Below, one piece after another: positions 54,223-62,385 of a DNA stretch of 64,000 nt (positions are counted from its first letter, which is position 1; each line of letters begins with the position of its first letter). The stretch covers positions 12,467 through 76,466 of the forward strand of contig CAZBXQ010000006.1 in the NCBI GenBank assembly GCA_964495935.1, given 5' to 3'. The notes under the pieces are model-generated. The model was not told where the DNA came from. It did no database searches and saw nothing but the letters and a program-made list of their open reading frames with translations. A program made the translations under genes and the position numbers. This stretch comes from JAJYSO01 sp964495935. Its GTDB lineage: Bacteria > Bacteroidota > Bacteroidia > Flavobacteriales > Flavobacteriaceae.

Positions 54223-54540
54223 ATGGCCTTAGAGATTACAGATTCTAATTTTGAAGAGAAAGTATTAAAAAGTGATAAACCGGTTATGGTCGATTTTTGG
54301 GCTACTTGGTGTGGTCCCTGTAAAATGGTAGGCCCTATCATTGAGGAAATCGCCGAAGAATATGACGGTAAAGCAGTCGTTGGAAAAATGGATGTTGATG
54401 CCAATCAGGAGTTTGCCGTAAAGTATGGCGTTCGTAATATTCCTACCGTTTTAATCTTTAAAGATGGAGAAATGGTAGGCCGGCAGGTAGGGGCTTCACA
54501 AAAAACAACTTATACCAAAGCCCTTGAAGAACACCTGTAA
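54223..54540 (+). CDS. trxA: Thioredoxin
   Basis: A 105-residue canonical thioredoxin. The active site is ATWCGPCKM (about 29-37), the cis-proline region is VRNIPTVLIFKDGE, and the end is QVGASQKTTYTKALEEHL. It is the general cytosolic disulfide reductant. It has its own promoter and terminator. Confidence 0.97.
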   Translation: MALEITDSNFEEKVLKSDKPVMVDFWATWCGPCKMVGPIIEEIAEEYDGKAVVGKMDVDANQEFAVKYGVRNIPTVLIFKDGEMVGRQVGASQKTTYTKALEEHL

Positions 54541-54564
54541 GTCATTTTTTAATAGAATGATCGT

Positions 54565-54597
54565 AAAAAGGTTTGGCATGCGCCAAACCTTTTTTAT
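54565..54597 (+). terminator. Rho-independent terminator after trxA
   Basis: GGTTTGGC/GCCAAACC stem with an ATGC loop, extended by A/T pairs, followed by TTTTTTATTTT. It lies 25 bases after the trxA stop. Confidence 0.9.
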
Positions 54598-54621
54598 TTT
54601 TAATTCTTTCTACCCCCTACA

Positions 54622-55548
54622 ATGAAATTACAAAACGAACTTCATAAGACAAAAGGATTTGGTAACCTGGAACTACTGGCAAATCAGGTGGTAGAGGGTT
54701 TTATCTCCGGACTCCACAAGAGTCCGTTTCATGGTTTTTCGGCAGAATTTGCAGAGCACAAAATTTATAACACCGGAGAAAGCACCAAACACATTGATTG
54801 GAAACTCTATGCCAAAACCGACAAACTCTATACCAAGCAATATGAAGAGGAAACCAACCTTCGTTGCCATCTCATTCTTGACAATTCATCGTCTATGCAC
54901 TATCCCGAAATCGGCGAGCAATCGGTGAAAACTCTCAATAAGATTGGATTTTCCACTCTGGCCTCAGCCGTTCTTATGACACTTTTAAAAAAACAGCGAG
55001 ATGCGGTTGGACTCAGTATTTACAGTGATGAGTATGAATTCTATGCTCCTGAAAAAAGTAATGAGCGGCATCACAGTCTGCTCTTTCAAAAGCTAAATGA
55101 AACCCTCTCTCAAAATACCAGCCGACGTTCTACAAAAACCTATACTTTTTTACACCAAATCGCAGAAAAACTAAAACGCCGGTCCTTGATCTTCTTATTT
55201 ACTGACATGTTTCAGGACACAAAAACCCAAGAAGAACTCTTTGAGGCTTTACATCATCTAAAATACAACAAACACCAAGTCACCCTGTTTCATACTTATG
55301 ATGGCAAAAAAGAGCTCAACTTTAATTTTGACAATGTACCCAAACGATTTGTTGACAACGAAACGGGAGTCAAAATCGATTTGTTTTCAGAGCCTATACG
55401 AGCCTCCTATACGCAGGCTGTCCGAGATTATTTTAAAACCATAGAAATGCAATGTTTAAAATATAAGATTAAATATGTTCCGGCTGATATCCACCGGGGT
55501 TTTGACAAAATTATAACCACCTATCTTATGCAAGGCAGGAATTTTTAA
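54622..55548 (+). CDS. DUF58-domain protein
   Basis: A 308-residue protein with the DUF58 landmarks: VEGFISGLHKSPFHGFSAEFAEHKIYNTGESTKHIDWKLYAKTDKLYTKQYEEET near 23-78, then a VWA-like fold with LILDNSSSMHYP (MIDAS-type DxSxS). DUF58 proteins usually act with a MoxR AAA ATPase and are thought to help metal-centre or envelope assembly. No MoxR gene is adjacent in this window, which is unusual for the family. It has no membrane segment. Confidence 0.85.
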   Translation: MKLQNELHKTKGFGNLELLANQVVEGFISGLHKSPFHGFSAEFAEHKIYNTGESTKHIDWKLYAKTDKLYTKQYEEETNLRCHLILDNSSSMHYPEIGEQSVKTLNKIGFSTLASAVLMTLLKKQRDAVGLSIYSDEYEFYAPEKSNERHHSLLFQKLNETLSQNTSRRSTKTYTFLHQIAEKLKRRSLIFLFTDMFQDTKTQEELFEALHHLKYNKHQVTLFHTYDGKKELNFNFDNVPKRFVDNETGVKIDLFSEPIRASYTQAVRDYFKTIEMQCLKYKIKYVPADIHRGFDKIITTYLMQGRNF

Positions 55549-55621
55549 TCGTCTTACAATTCTGTAAATCAAGACCCTAAAAAGGATTCAAAAAAAAGAA
55601 TAAAAAATATCAAAAAAAAGG

Positions 55622-55652
55622 TTTGTCCAAATCCTAAACTCTTGTATATTTG
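55622..55652 (+). promoter_or_regulatory. Promoter of tRNA-Asp
   Basis: TTTG (55622-55625), 19 bases, TATATTTG (55645-55652): a perfect consensus. It lies 46 bases before the mature tRNA. Confidence 0.8.
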
Positions 55653-55698
55653 CCATCGCTTAAGAAATCAAAGCTAATTTCTAAGTTCTTTTAAATTT

Positions 55699-55772
55699 GG
55701 TCTGGTAGTTCAGTTGGTTAGAATATCTGCCTGTCACGCAGGGGGTCGCGAGTTCGAGTCTCGTCCAGACCG
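55699..55772 (+). tRNA. tRNA-Asp (anticodon GTC)
   Basis: The 74-base cloverleaf starts GGTCTGGTAGTTCAGTTGG and ends CCAGACCG. The 7-bp acceptor stem is perfect. The anticodon loop CTGTCAC gives GTC. The T arm contains GTTCGAGTC. CCA is not encoded. Confidence 0.96.
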
Positions 55773-55819
55773 CAATTAAAATCACAAAGATGTTGTGTTG
55801 GTTGAATAAACCAGTGAAG

Positions 55820-55853
55820 AGCTTTTTCATCTCCGGATGAGAGGGCTTTTTTT
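55820..55853 (+). terminator. Rho-independent terminator of tRNA-Asp
   Basis: A 12-bp stem with several G-U pairs (AGCTTTTTCATC/GATGAGAGGGCT) and a TCCG loop, followed by TTTTTTTATTTT. Confidence 0.75.
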
Positions 55854-55938
55854 ATTTTACTCTACATCTCAAATAGCCCTTTATCAGTGCTAACAAAAAG
55901 GAGCTGACTTTATAGAGCGACTGTGGAGTCTATGAATA

Positions 55939-55987
55939 TAATAGGAAGTGTGATCCCTGCCTGAAAGCAGCCTTCCTATTATTTTTT
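55939..55987 (+). other. Second terminator-like hairpin, possible small RNA end
   Basis: TAATAGGAAG/CTTCCTATTA forms a perfect 10-bp outer stem enclosing a CTGC/GCAG inner hairpin, followed by TTTTTT. It lies 86 bases past the first terminator, with no gene between. It could end a small RNA. I see no full promoter match between 55860 and 55938. Confidence 0.4.
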
Positions 55988-55988
55988 C

Positions 55989-56070
55989 GGAGTGATTTCG
56001 ACGAAGGAGAAATCTTTTTCCTGTTTATGGATTAAGATCTCTCACTGCGTTCGAGATGAACATCCTTGGG
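55989..56070. repeat. REP-like inverted sequence
   Basis: GTGATTTCGACGAAGGAGAA... faces ...AGATCTCTCACTGCGTTCGA as an imperfect inverted repeat. From memory, near-identical strings are scattered through many flavobacterial genomes. The rest of the gap to about 56460 is AT-rich, with no gene seen. Confidence 0.5.
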
Positions 56071-56469
56071 GTATTACCCATCCCAATTATAGCTGATCTT
56101 CAAAAATAACAACTAACAAATTATCAGTTACTTATAAAAGTAGTTAGGTAAGATCATTCACCTCCCAATAACTATACGGGATCACAAATTCAAAAAGTAC
56201 ATCCATGCTTAAATAACTCATTATAAGTTTATTATAGTAAATAATAAAAAATACTATATTTAGCATGGACGTAAATTTTGATTTAATTTTGGGATCCACC
56301 ATGGGCGGGCAGGTTCACCACAGCCGGATACGGGATCTCTTATTTTTAAGCTTTGAGCCACATTTCTTACCTACTTATAGTAACGGCCATTTTGTAACAA
56401 AATGATTGTCAATTAAATTCATAAATAGAAAAGTTTGAATCTCCAAATTCTAAAAAAATCATTTATCTT

Positions 56470-56477
56470 TATATTTG
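56470..56477 (+). promoter_or_regulatory. Likely -7 element of the BCCT gene
   Basis: TATATTTG fits TAnnTTTG. It precedes the point where BCCT homology begins (about 56551) by some 75 bases, and there is no ATG in between. Confidence 0.45.
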
Positions 56478-56544
56478 TAGGAACTTATTATCCGCTCAAT
56501 CTTCCTTCTTCCGACACAACCTCAATAAATCCAATTCAAATCCT

Positions 56545-56811
56545 ATCCTTTCATTTGTTAAACATAATAAGCTATTAGTTGCTACGCTTTTCATATTACT
56601 TGCGCTAACCGGATATATCTTTGTATCGCCACAAACGTTTTATAAACTCATCGCCGATTATTCCGTTCGGGTTCGGGAGCTTTTCGGAAATTTTTACCTC
56701 GGGCTTGGGCTGGGAACTATCCTTTTCCTGTTAATCATCGCTTTCTCTCCCATCGGGAAAATCCGACTGGGCGGGAACACCCCGGAATTCTCCACACATT
56801 CCTGGATAGCC
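56545..56811 (+). other. In-frame N-terminal coding part of the BCCT gene, no standard start
   Basis: This stretch is in frame with the ATG at 56812 and encodes about 89 residues, including KLLVATLFILLALTGYIFVS, FGNFYLGLG and IRLGGNTPEFSTHSWIA, which are conserved BCCT N-terminal features. The frame is open from the stop at 56422 and contains no ATG, GTG or TTG before 56812. Translation must start at another codon, or the start has been lost. Confidence 0.7.
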
Positions 56812-58041
56812 ATGTTATACAGTGCCGGGATGGGAGCCGGTATTCTTTTACGGGCCGTTCAGGAACCGGTTTATATGCAGCAACACCCTCCTACTGATGC
56901 CGGTTTACCCAATGACATCGGAGCTTTGGAATACACTTTTTATCAATGGGGATTTACGGCCTGGGCTTTCTATGTGTTTTTTGCGCTGGTGATGGGATAT
57001 TACCTGTTTACGCAAAAAAGAACCGTTCTTTTAAGCTCAGTTTTCACTCGCTCCTCCACTCCCCATAAAACCCGTTTTACCGACCTTATCGATTTACTGA
57101 CCTTAATTACCACAGTGATCGGAATCGTAGCGGCCATCGGATTGGGAACGCAGCAGATTGAAGGCGGCCTGCAATTCCTTATCAAACCCGAACGTAATTA
57201 CTATTTTGCCTTTGGTTTTACGGTAATTATTTTTGCTCTGAGTTTTACCTCGGCTTACCGGGGCTTAAACCGGGGAATCAAACTCTTGTCCAATCTCAAT
57301 ATTGGAATTACGCTCGTATTACTCTTTTTCATCTTCTTTCAAAGTCCCGTCCTTACTGTTTTAAAAAATTTTGTGACCGCAGGATATCACTATCTCCTCG
57401 ATTTAATTCCCCTCAGTCTGGCACTGGGGAATTACAATCCCGGCAAGGAGTTTTTAACCGACTGGACCTTGTATTACTGGGCTTTCTGGCTGGCCTGGGC
57501 ACCATTTACCGGTATTTTTATTGCCCGTATCTCAAGAGGCCGAAGTATCCGGCAAATGATTTTAGGAGCACTTTTAATCCCTTCTGTCGGAAGTTTTTTC
57601 TGGTTTAGTGTTTTTGGAACTTCAGCCTTTGACCTCATCCACCAAATGCCCTATTATCAGGGGAAATTTGATAATGTATTCACGTCTATTTTTATCTTTT
57701 TAAGCCATTATCCTTTTCAAAGCGTGACCGCTCTGGTTACCCTTCTGCTATTAGTCGGGTACTTAGTGACCTCGGCAGATTCTGCGATTTTTGTACTCAG
57801 TATGTTTACCGATAAAGGGAATCCGGAACCCAAGAAATCCCATCGATTGCTTTGGGCTCTTACCATGCTTCTGATGACCGAATCCTTCTTAATTATAGGT
57901 GCCTACACGCAGGCCGACAACATCCTCGATGCCATGCAAAAACTCTTGATTATCACTTCGCTACCCTTTGCCTTTCTAACGGTTTTAATTGGTGGAAAAC
58001 TGGTACGGGATATCTGGAAATACCGGAAAAAAAAGTTCTGA
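56812..58041 (+). CDS. BCCT-family betaine/choline/carnitine transporter (start uncertain)
   Basis: From the first ATG this is 409 residues; with the in-frame upstream part it reaches about 498, the usual BCCT size. Landmarks: SAGMGAGILLRAVQEPVY (helix 3) and the family signature TLYYWAFWLAWAPFTGIFIARISRGRSIRQ (near 220-250), with the Trp-rich substrate box. It should import compatible solutes such as glycine betaine with Na+ or H+. From the ATG alone, the first two helices would be missing. It could be expressed from a rare start codon or be a recent pseudogene. Confidence 0.85.
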   Translation: MLYSAGMGAGILLRAVQEPVYMQQHPPTDAGLPNDIGALEYTFYQWGFTAWAFYVFFALVMGYYLFTQKRTVLLSSVFTRSSTPHKTRFTDLIDLLTLITTVIGIVAAIGLGTQQIEGGLQFLIKPERNYYFAFGFTVIIFALSFTSAYRGLNRGIKLLSNLNIGITLVLLFFIFFQSPVLTVLKNFVTAGYHYLLDLIPLSLALGNYNPGKEFLTDWTLYYWAFWLAWAPFTGIFIARISRGRSIRQMILGALLIPSVGSFFWFSVFGTSAFDLIHQMPYYQGKFDNVFTSIFIFLSHYPFQSVTALVTLLLLVGYLVTSADSAIFVLSMFTDKGNPEPKKSHRLLWALTMLLMTESFLIIGAYTQADNILDAMQKLLIITSLPFAFLTVLIGGKLVRDIWKYRKKKF

Positions 58042-58044
58042 TTC

Positions 58045-58764
58045 TCACTTTATAAAATTCCATTTTTGAATAGTCTCTTCGGAATTCACAATCCAATTCA
58101 TACATAAAAAAGAACCGGAGATAAGGGTATCGTTCTCGATAAACCCAAAAGAATCAGGTACAATCAGGGCAAATTCCCCATACACATCGGAGGCTACCTT
58201 ATAATCAAAACGAGAAATCTTAATTTGATACCGGTCGATCCGTTCCTTCTTAAAATCCGTTCCGTCATAATCCGGATCCGAGGAACGGGACAGCAAATTA
58301 ATTTCTTGTACCATACGATCTTTCAAATGAATATTTAAAACTTTGAGCTGTCCGGTATGTTTTTTAGGGAGAGAACCAAAATGATACATCCCCTGCAGTT
58401 TCGTATATCTTTCCGGTGCATTCGAGGGCAGGGAATCCAATTCCCGTCGGGTCGGGATCATCACCTGCGCTTGAATCTTAATACTGTTATCTTTCGTATT
58501 CTTCTGACAACTATTGGCCAACAACAAGGTATCCGCGGTCACTCCGTTTGTCACCCGCAATTTGGCAAAAGGAATGGTGGGCTTTTCTAAAGTCGTATCC
58601 ACGCTGAAATAAGTCTTGAAAGGAAGCCTTATGGGGCCGTCGGGCTCACGAACCTCAACCCCTCGTATCGGTATCGGAGAACTGTAAAAAGGCGTAACCT
58701 TATCGGCCTCAGAAGAGCAGGCGGAAAACAACACGATAACAGCTAACCAGAATTGGGTTTTCAT
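58045..58764 (-). CDS. Lipoprotein of unknown function
   Basis: A 239-residue protein with a lipoprotein signal (MKTQFWLAVIVLFSACSS, Cys16). The rest is soluble and beta-rich, with no domain I recognise; two cysteines are at LLLANSC and FLCMNW. It is convergent with the BCCT gene with only three bases between stops. Its likely site is the outer membrane or periplasm. Confidence 0.75.
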   Translation of the reverse strand: MKTQFWLAVIVLFSACSSEADKVTPFYSSPIPIRGVEVREPDGPIRLPFKTYFSVDTTLEKPTIPFAKLRVTNGVTADTLLLANSCQKNTKDNSIKIQAQVMIPTRRELDSLPSNAPERYTKLQGMYHFGSLPKKHTGQLKVLNIHLKDRMVQEINLLSRSSDPDYDGTDFKKERIDRYQIKISRFDYKVASDVYGEFALIVPDSFGFIENDTLISGSFLCMNWIVNSEETIQKWNFIK

Positions 58765-59179
58765 AGTAAACTTATATTGAGATAAACGCCAACAGCATCG
58801 GTATCGGGATCCCGTTACAAATTATACAAATACCTTGCCCGAATTCAAGAGCCTTTAATCGATCGCGTATTTCTATTCCCGGCATTATCTTCCTTTTCTA
58901 TACTTTTGGAATGAGCCATTTTTAGACGATAAAAAATGTTTTAAACCCGGTGCGCGAAAGGATTCGCATGCCGACAAGGGTAATAGAAATACTGGCCATA
59001 AAAATACAAACTTCTATCCTATCTGTGTAAACCGGTCAGAATCATCGGGTATTTCTTCAAAAAACATCGGTTTATATTCGGTCTATTTGTTTTCAAAATA
59101 TTCATCGCTTAATTCATTTTTATAAAGCCCCTTATTACGACTTAAAACGCTTATTTTTGTGAAATCAAAATTTAAAATC
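58765..59179. other. 415-bp gap with the menB promoter
   Basis: TATTTTTG at 59152-59159 matches the -7 element; the menB ATG is 20 bases downstream. No gene is seen in the rest. Confidence 0.5.
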
Positions 59180-60022
59180 ATGAGTACCACGGACTGGCAG
59201 ATCGCCAAAGAATATGACGATATCACCTATAAGAAATGTAATCATGTAGCACGCATCGCCTTTAACCGGCCGGAAGTACGAAATGCGTTTCGCCCACACA
59301 CCACTTCCGAATTGATTGATGCCTTCGACGATGCCCGAGAAGACACTTCTATCGGGGTTATTCTCTTATCGGGTGAAGGCCCGAGCCCAAAAGATGGAGG
59401 CTGGGCATTTTGCAGCGGCGGCGATCAGAATTCGAGGGGCCACAAAGGCTATGTGGGAGAAGACGGCATGCACCGATTGAATATTCTGGATGTACAACGC
59501 CAAATCCGTTTTATGCCCAAGGTCGTTATTGCCGTGGTACCGGGCTGGGCCGTAGGAGGCGGTCACAGCCTACATGTTGTTTGTGATCTGACCATCGCCA
59601 GCGCAGAACATGCCATTTTCAAACAAACCGATGCTGATGTAACCAGTTTTGACGCAGGCTATGGATCGGCGTATCTGGCCAAAATGATCGGTCAGAAACG
59701 AGCCCGGGAAATTTTCTTCTTAGGGCATAATTATTCGGCTCAGGAAGCCTATGAAATGGGAATGGTAAACAAAGTGGTACCACATGATCAATTAGAAGAT
59801 ACCGCTTATGAATGGGCGCAGGAAATTATCAATACGAAATCTCCCACCTCGATCAAAATGCTAAAATATGCCCTAAATCTTACCGATGACGGTTTAGTTG
59901 GACAACAGATTTTTGCCGGAGAAACCACCCGATTAGCCTATATGACCGATGAAGCCCAAGAAGGCCGAGATGCCTTTTTAGAAAAGAGAAAACCTAATTT
60001 TGAGAAGAAATGGCTGCCGTAA
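59180..60022 (+). CDS. menB: 1,4-Dihydroxy-2-naphthoyl-CoA synthase
   Basis: Crotonase-fold enzyme closing the naphthoquinone ring in menaquinone synthesis. From the ATG at 59180 it has 280 residues (MSTTDWQIAKEYDDITYKK). Motifs include FNRPEVRNAFRPHTTSEL, SGGDQNSRGHKGYVGEDGMHRLN, VPGWAVGGGHSLHVVCDLTIAS with the oxyanion Gly residues, DADVTSFDAGYGSAY with the active-site Asp, and the C-terminal EGRDAFLEKRKPNFEKKWLP. The frame begins at a GTG whose first base is the last base of the -7 box, so that GTG is rejected. Confidence 0.95.
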   Translation: MSTTDWQIAKEYDDITYKKCNHVARIAFNRPEVRNAFRPHTTSELIDAFDDAREDTSIGVILLSGEGPSPKDGGWAFCSGGDQNSRGHKGYVGEDGMHRLNILDVQRQIRFMPKVVIAVVPGWAVGGGHSLHVVCDLTIASAEHAIFKQTDADVTSFDAGYGSAYLAKMIGQKRAREIFFLGHNYSAQEAYEMGMVNKVVPHDQLEDTAYEWAQEIINTKSPTSIKMLKYALNLTDDGLVGQQIFAGETTRLAYMTDEAQEGRDAFLEKRKPNFEKKWLP

Positions 60023-60510
60023 AAACAAGTTTCAAAGAAGAACAAAAATTCACCCAATGGTGGCTGTGGGTCCTCCTCATCCTTGTTTTCTGTTCCCCTT
60101 TTATCGTTCAGTATCAAAGTATAGTAGAAAATGGTTTCTGGGGTACTTTCAGCAAAGGAATATTCGGGCACATCATCACAATAGGGCTGGTTATTCTTCT
60201 TTTTGCCTCGATGAAATTAAAAACCAGCATTGATTCCAAAGGGATTCAGCTCCATTATTTCCCGTTTGTTAAACGAAGTTTTGCTGGGGAAGATATTGAA
60301 GAATTAGAAGTCATTTCTTATAATTTCTGGCAGGTCGGAGGCTGGGGAATCCGGCTTTGGACCTCTTTTGGAACCGTTTATAACGTAAGGGGATTTCACG
60401 GTCTGCGAATCGAATTGAAAAACGGGAAGAAATATCTGATCGGGACGCAAAAACCCGATGCAATCAAAAAAATCATCACAACCTATAAAACACAAAAAAG
60501 TCAAGAATGA
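60010..60510 (+). CDS. Small membrane protein of unknown function, bPH2-like
   Basis: A 166-residue protein with two membrane helices (about 17-34 and 52-70), then a soluble beta-rich part (IQLHYFPFVKRSFAGEDIEELEVISYNFW...LRIELKNGKKYLIGTQKPDAIKKII) that resembles bacterial PH domains. It overlaps menB by 13 bases and the next gene by four. It is thus in one operon with menB and a PLP decarboxylase. Function unknown. Confidence 0.75.
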   Translation: MAAVKTSFKEEQKFTQWWLWVLLILVFCSPFIVQYQSIVENGFWGTFSKGIFGHIITIGLVILLFASMKLKTSIDSKGIQLHYFPFVKRSFAGEDIEELEVISYNFWQVGGWGIRLWTSFGTVYNVRGFHGLRIELKNGKKYLIGTQKPDAIKKIITTYKTQKSQE

Positions 60511-61898
60511 ATACTCCAAATATGCATGAGCTCGACATGGATCTGGTACAAATGACCATGGACATGATGAAATATGCAGTAGAGCGCGTGAGCGAAAAAA
60601 ATCCGGTCATCGGATATCCCAAAAGTGAAGAAACGCTTCGCAAGGAAATAGGAGAAACCATTACATCACAAGGCATTGGTGGAGAGAATGCCTTTCGGAT
60701 TTTTAAAGAGAAAATGCTCCCGACCATGGTTTCGGCCAATAATCCCCGGCATCTCGCTTATATCCCTGCAGCACCAACACGAGCCTCCATACTTTTTGAT
60801 GTTGTCGTCTCTGCAATTAGCGTTCATGGGGCCTTTTGGATCAATTCTTCGGGTGGCGTTTACGGCGAAAACGAAGCCATGAAATGGTTGGTGAGCCTTA
60901 CCGGTCTTCCCCAATCCGCTTTTGGTACGTTTACCGGAGGGGGAACGACGGCCAATCTCTCTGCCATGGTTACAGCACGAGAAACTTGGCGCAATAAAAA
61001 AGAGGAAAACAAAGCCTACCGGGGTCTCATTCTAACCGCCCGCGGTGCTCATGCTTCAATTACCAGTATGGCTCGGGTGATTGATGCGGATATTCAATAT
61101 ATCGAAGACAATGACGAAGACAAACTGGATGGTAAATCCTTACAAGAAAAAATTGACTCCCTTTCGCAAACCGATCGGAAACGGCTATTTGCCGTGATTG
61201 CAACCGCCGGAACAACAAACGCCGGGATTATTGACGAGCTGGACGAAATTGCAACAGTCTGTAAAAAGGAAGCACTCTGGTTTCATGTTGATGCTGCCTA
61301 TGGTGGTGGTGCACTGGCAATTCCCGAGGTGCGTCCCCTCTTTACCGGAATCGAAAAAGCCGACAGCATCACTATCGACCCGCACAAATGGCTTTTTACA
61401 TCTTATGATTGTGGAGCTATTATTTATAAAAACCCCGAACTGGCTAAAAAAGTTCACGCTCAACACGGGGGCTATCTGGAACTCGTTTATAAAGATCAAA
61501 CCGGTTTTAATCCCTCGGAATATCAAATTTCCCTTTCCCGAAGGTTGAGAGGGCTTCCCTTCTGGTTTTCACTGGCCATGTACGGCACCGATAAATATGT
61601 AGCCGGAATCCGGCGGGGACTGGAACTGACAGCGATCGCAAAAAAACATATCGAAGAAATGGATCATGTCGAACTGGTACGGGAGCCCAGTTTATCCTGT
61701 ATCATTTTTAAACGGAAAGGCTGGAAAGAAGAGGACTATATCCAGTGGACCCTAAAAAACCAAAAAGACGGATATGCGGTTGTTGCCCCCACAAAATGGA
61801 CCAAAAACGGAAAAGCCGAAACCGTCACCCGTTTTTGTTTTATTAGTCCGGAAACCACCGAGGAAGATATTGTCGGAATCCTGAATACCATGAAGTAA
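60507..61898 (+). CDS. Group II PLP-dependent decarboxylase (aromatic-amino-acid decarboxylase-like)
   Basis: A 463-residue PLP enzyme. It has GTFTGGGTTANLSAM (about 140-154), the stacking His in ARGAHASITS (H182), HVDAAYGGGAL (D262), and the Schiff-base lysine in ITIDPHKWLFTSYDCGA (K294). The family decarboxylates aromatic amino acids, glutamate, diaminobutyrate or cysteate; the exact substrate is open. It is the last gene of the menB operon, an unexpected partner for quinone synthesis. Confidence 0.88.
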   Translation: MNTPNMHELDMDLVQMTMDMMKYAVERVSEKNPVIGYPKSEETLRKEIGETITSQGIGGENAFRIFKEKMLPTMVSANNPRHLAYIPAAPTRASILFDVVVSAISVHGAFWINSSGGVYGENEAMKWLVSLTGLPQSAFGTFTGGGTTANLSAMVTARETWRNKKEENKAYRGLILTARGAHASITSMARVIDADIQYIEDNDEDKLDGKSLQEKIDSLSQTDRKRLFAVIATAGTTNAGIIDELDEIATVCKKEALWFHVDAAYGGGALAIPEVRPLFTGIEKADSITIDPHKWLFTSYDCGAIIYKNPELAKKVHAQHGGYLELVYKDQTGFNPSEYQISLSRRLRGLPFWFSLAMYGTDKYVAGIRRGLELTAIAKKHIEEMDHVELVREPSLSCIIFKRKGWKEEDYIQWTLKNQKDGYAVVAPTKWTKNGKAETVTRFCFISPETTEEDIVGILNTMK

Positions 61899-62385
61899 TG
61901 TAGATTGTATAATGTATTACTGTAGAATGTAAAGTGTAAATATACAACGTAGAGTATAAATTGTAGAGTATAAATTATAATTGACATCAACACATAGCTA
62001 TTAACCCTACCACCTTGTTTGCAGCGTCTTAAGTATTAAAAGGATTGGTATTTTCTGAAATTGAATATCGTTTTGAATAAAAATAAAGATCCTATTATAG
62101 TATTTTGTCATGTCGATTTTCGAGGAACGATAAAAATTAATTAATATAAATTTTTATGTTAATATTAAAGTACTTAAGTCAATTGTATGATTTTACTTTG
62201 ATCTATTAAAAAATGATCATAATTACTGATTTTTTAAAGCATTTTCAAGTTCGGATCAATAAAAAACGCCTATGTAAATTTAAAGTTGGAATCATACAGA
62301 TTGATAAAGTTCATCAACTCTTTAATCAGAAATCATCATATTTCCAAATTTCCATTCTTTAACCTCAAACCTAATTCTTAACCTC
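61899..62385. other. 487-bp AT-rich gap with degenerate tandem repeats
   Basis: 61902-61980 consists of loosely repeated units of the form GTAGAGTATAAATT. The rest is AT-rich, with a near -7 sequence (TACTTTG) around 62194. No gene is seen. Confidence 0.5.

Noticed and set aside
59159..59179. GTG start for menB seven codons upstream
   Set aside because: The GTG starts on the last base of the TATTTTTG -7 box, so it would precede the transcript start; the ATG at 59180 fits the family N-terminus.
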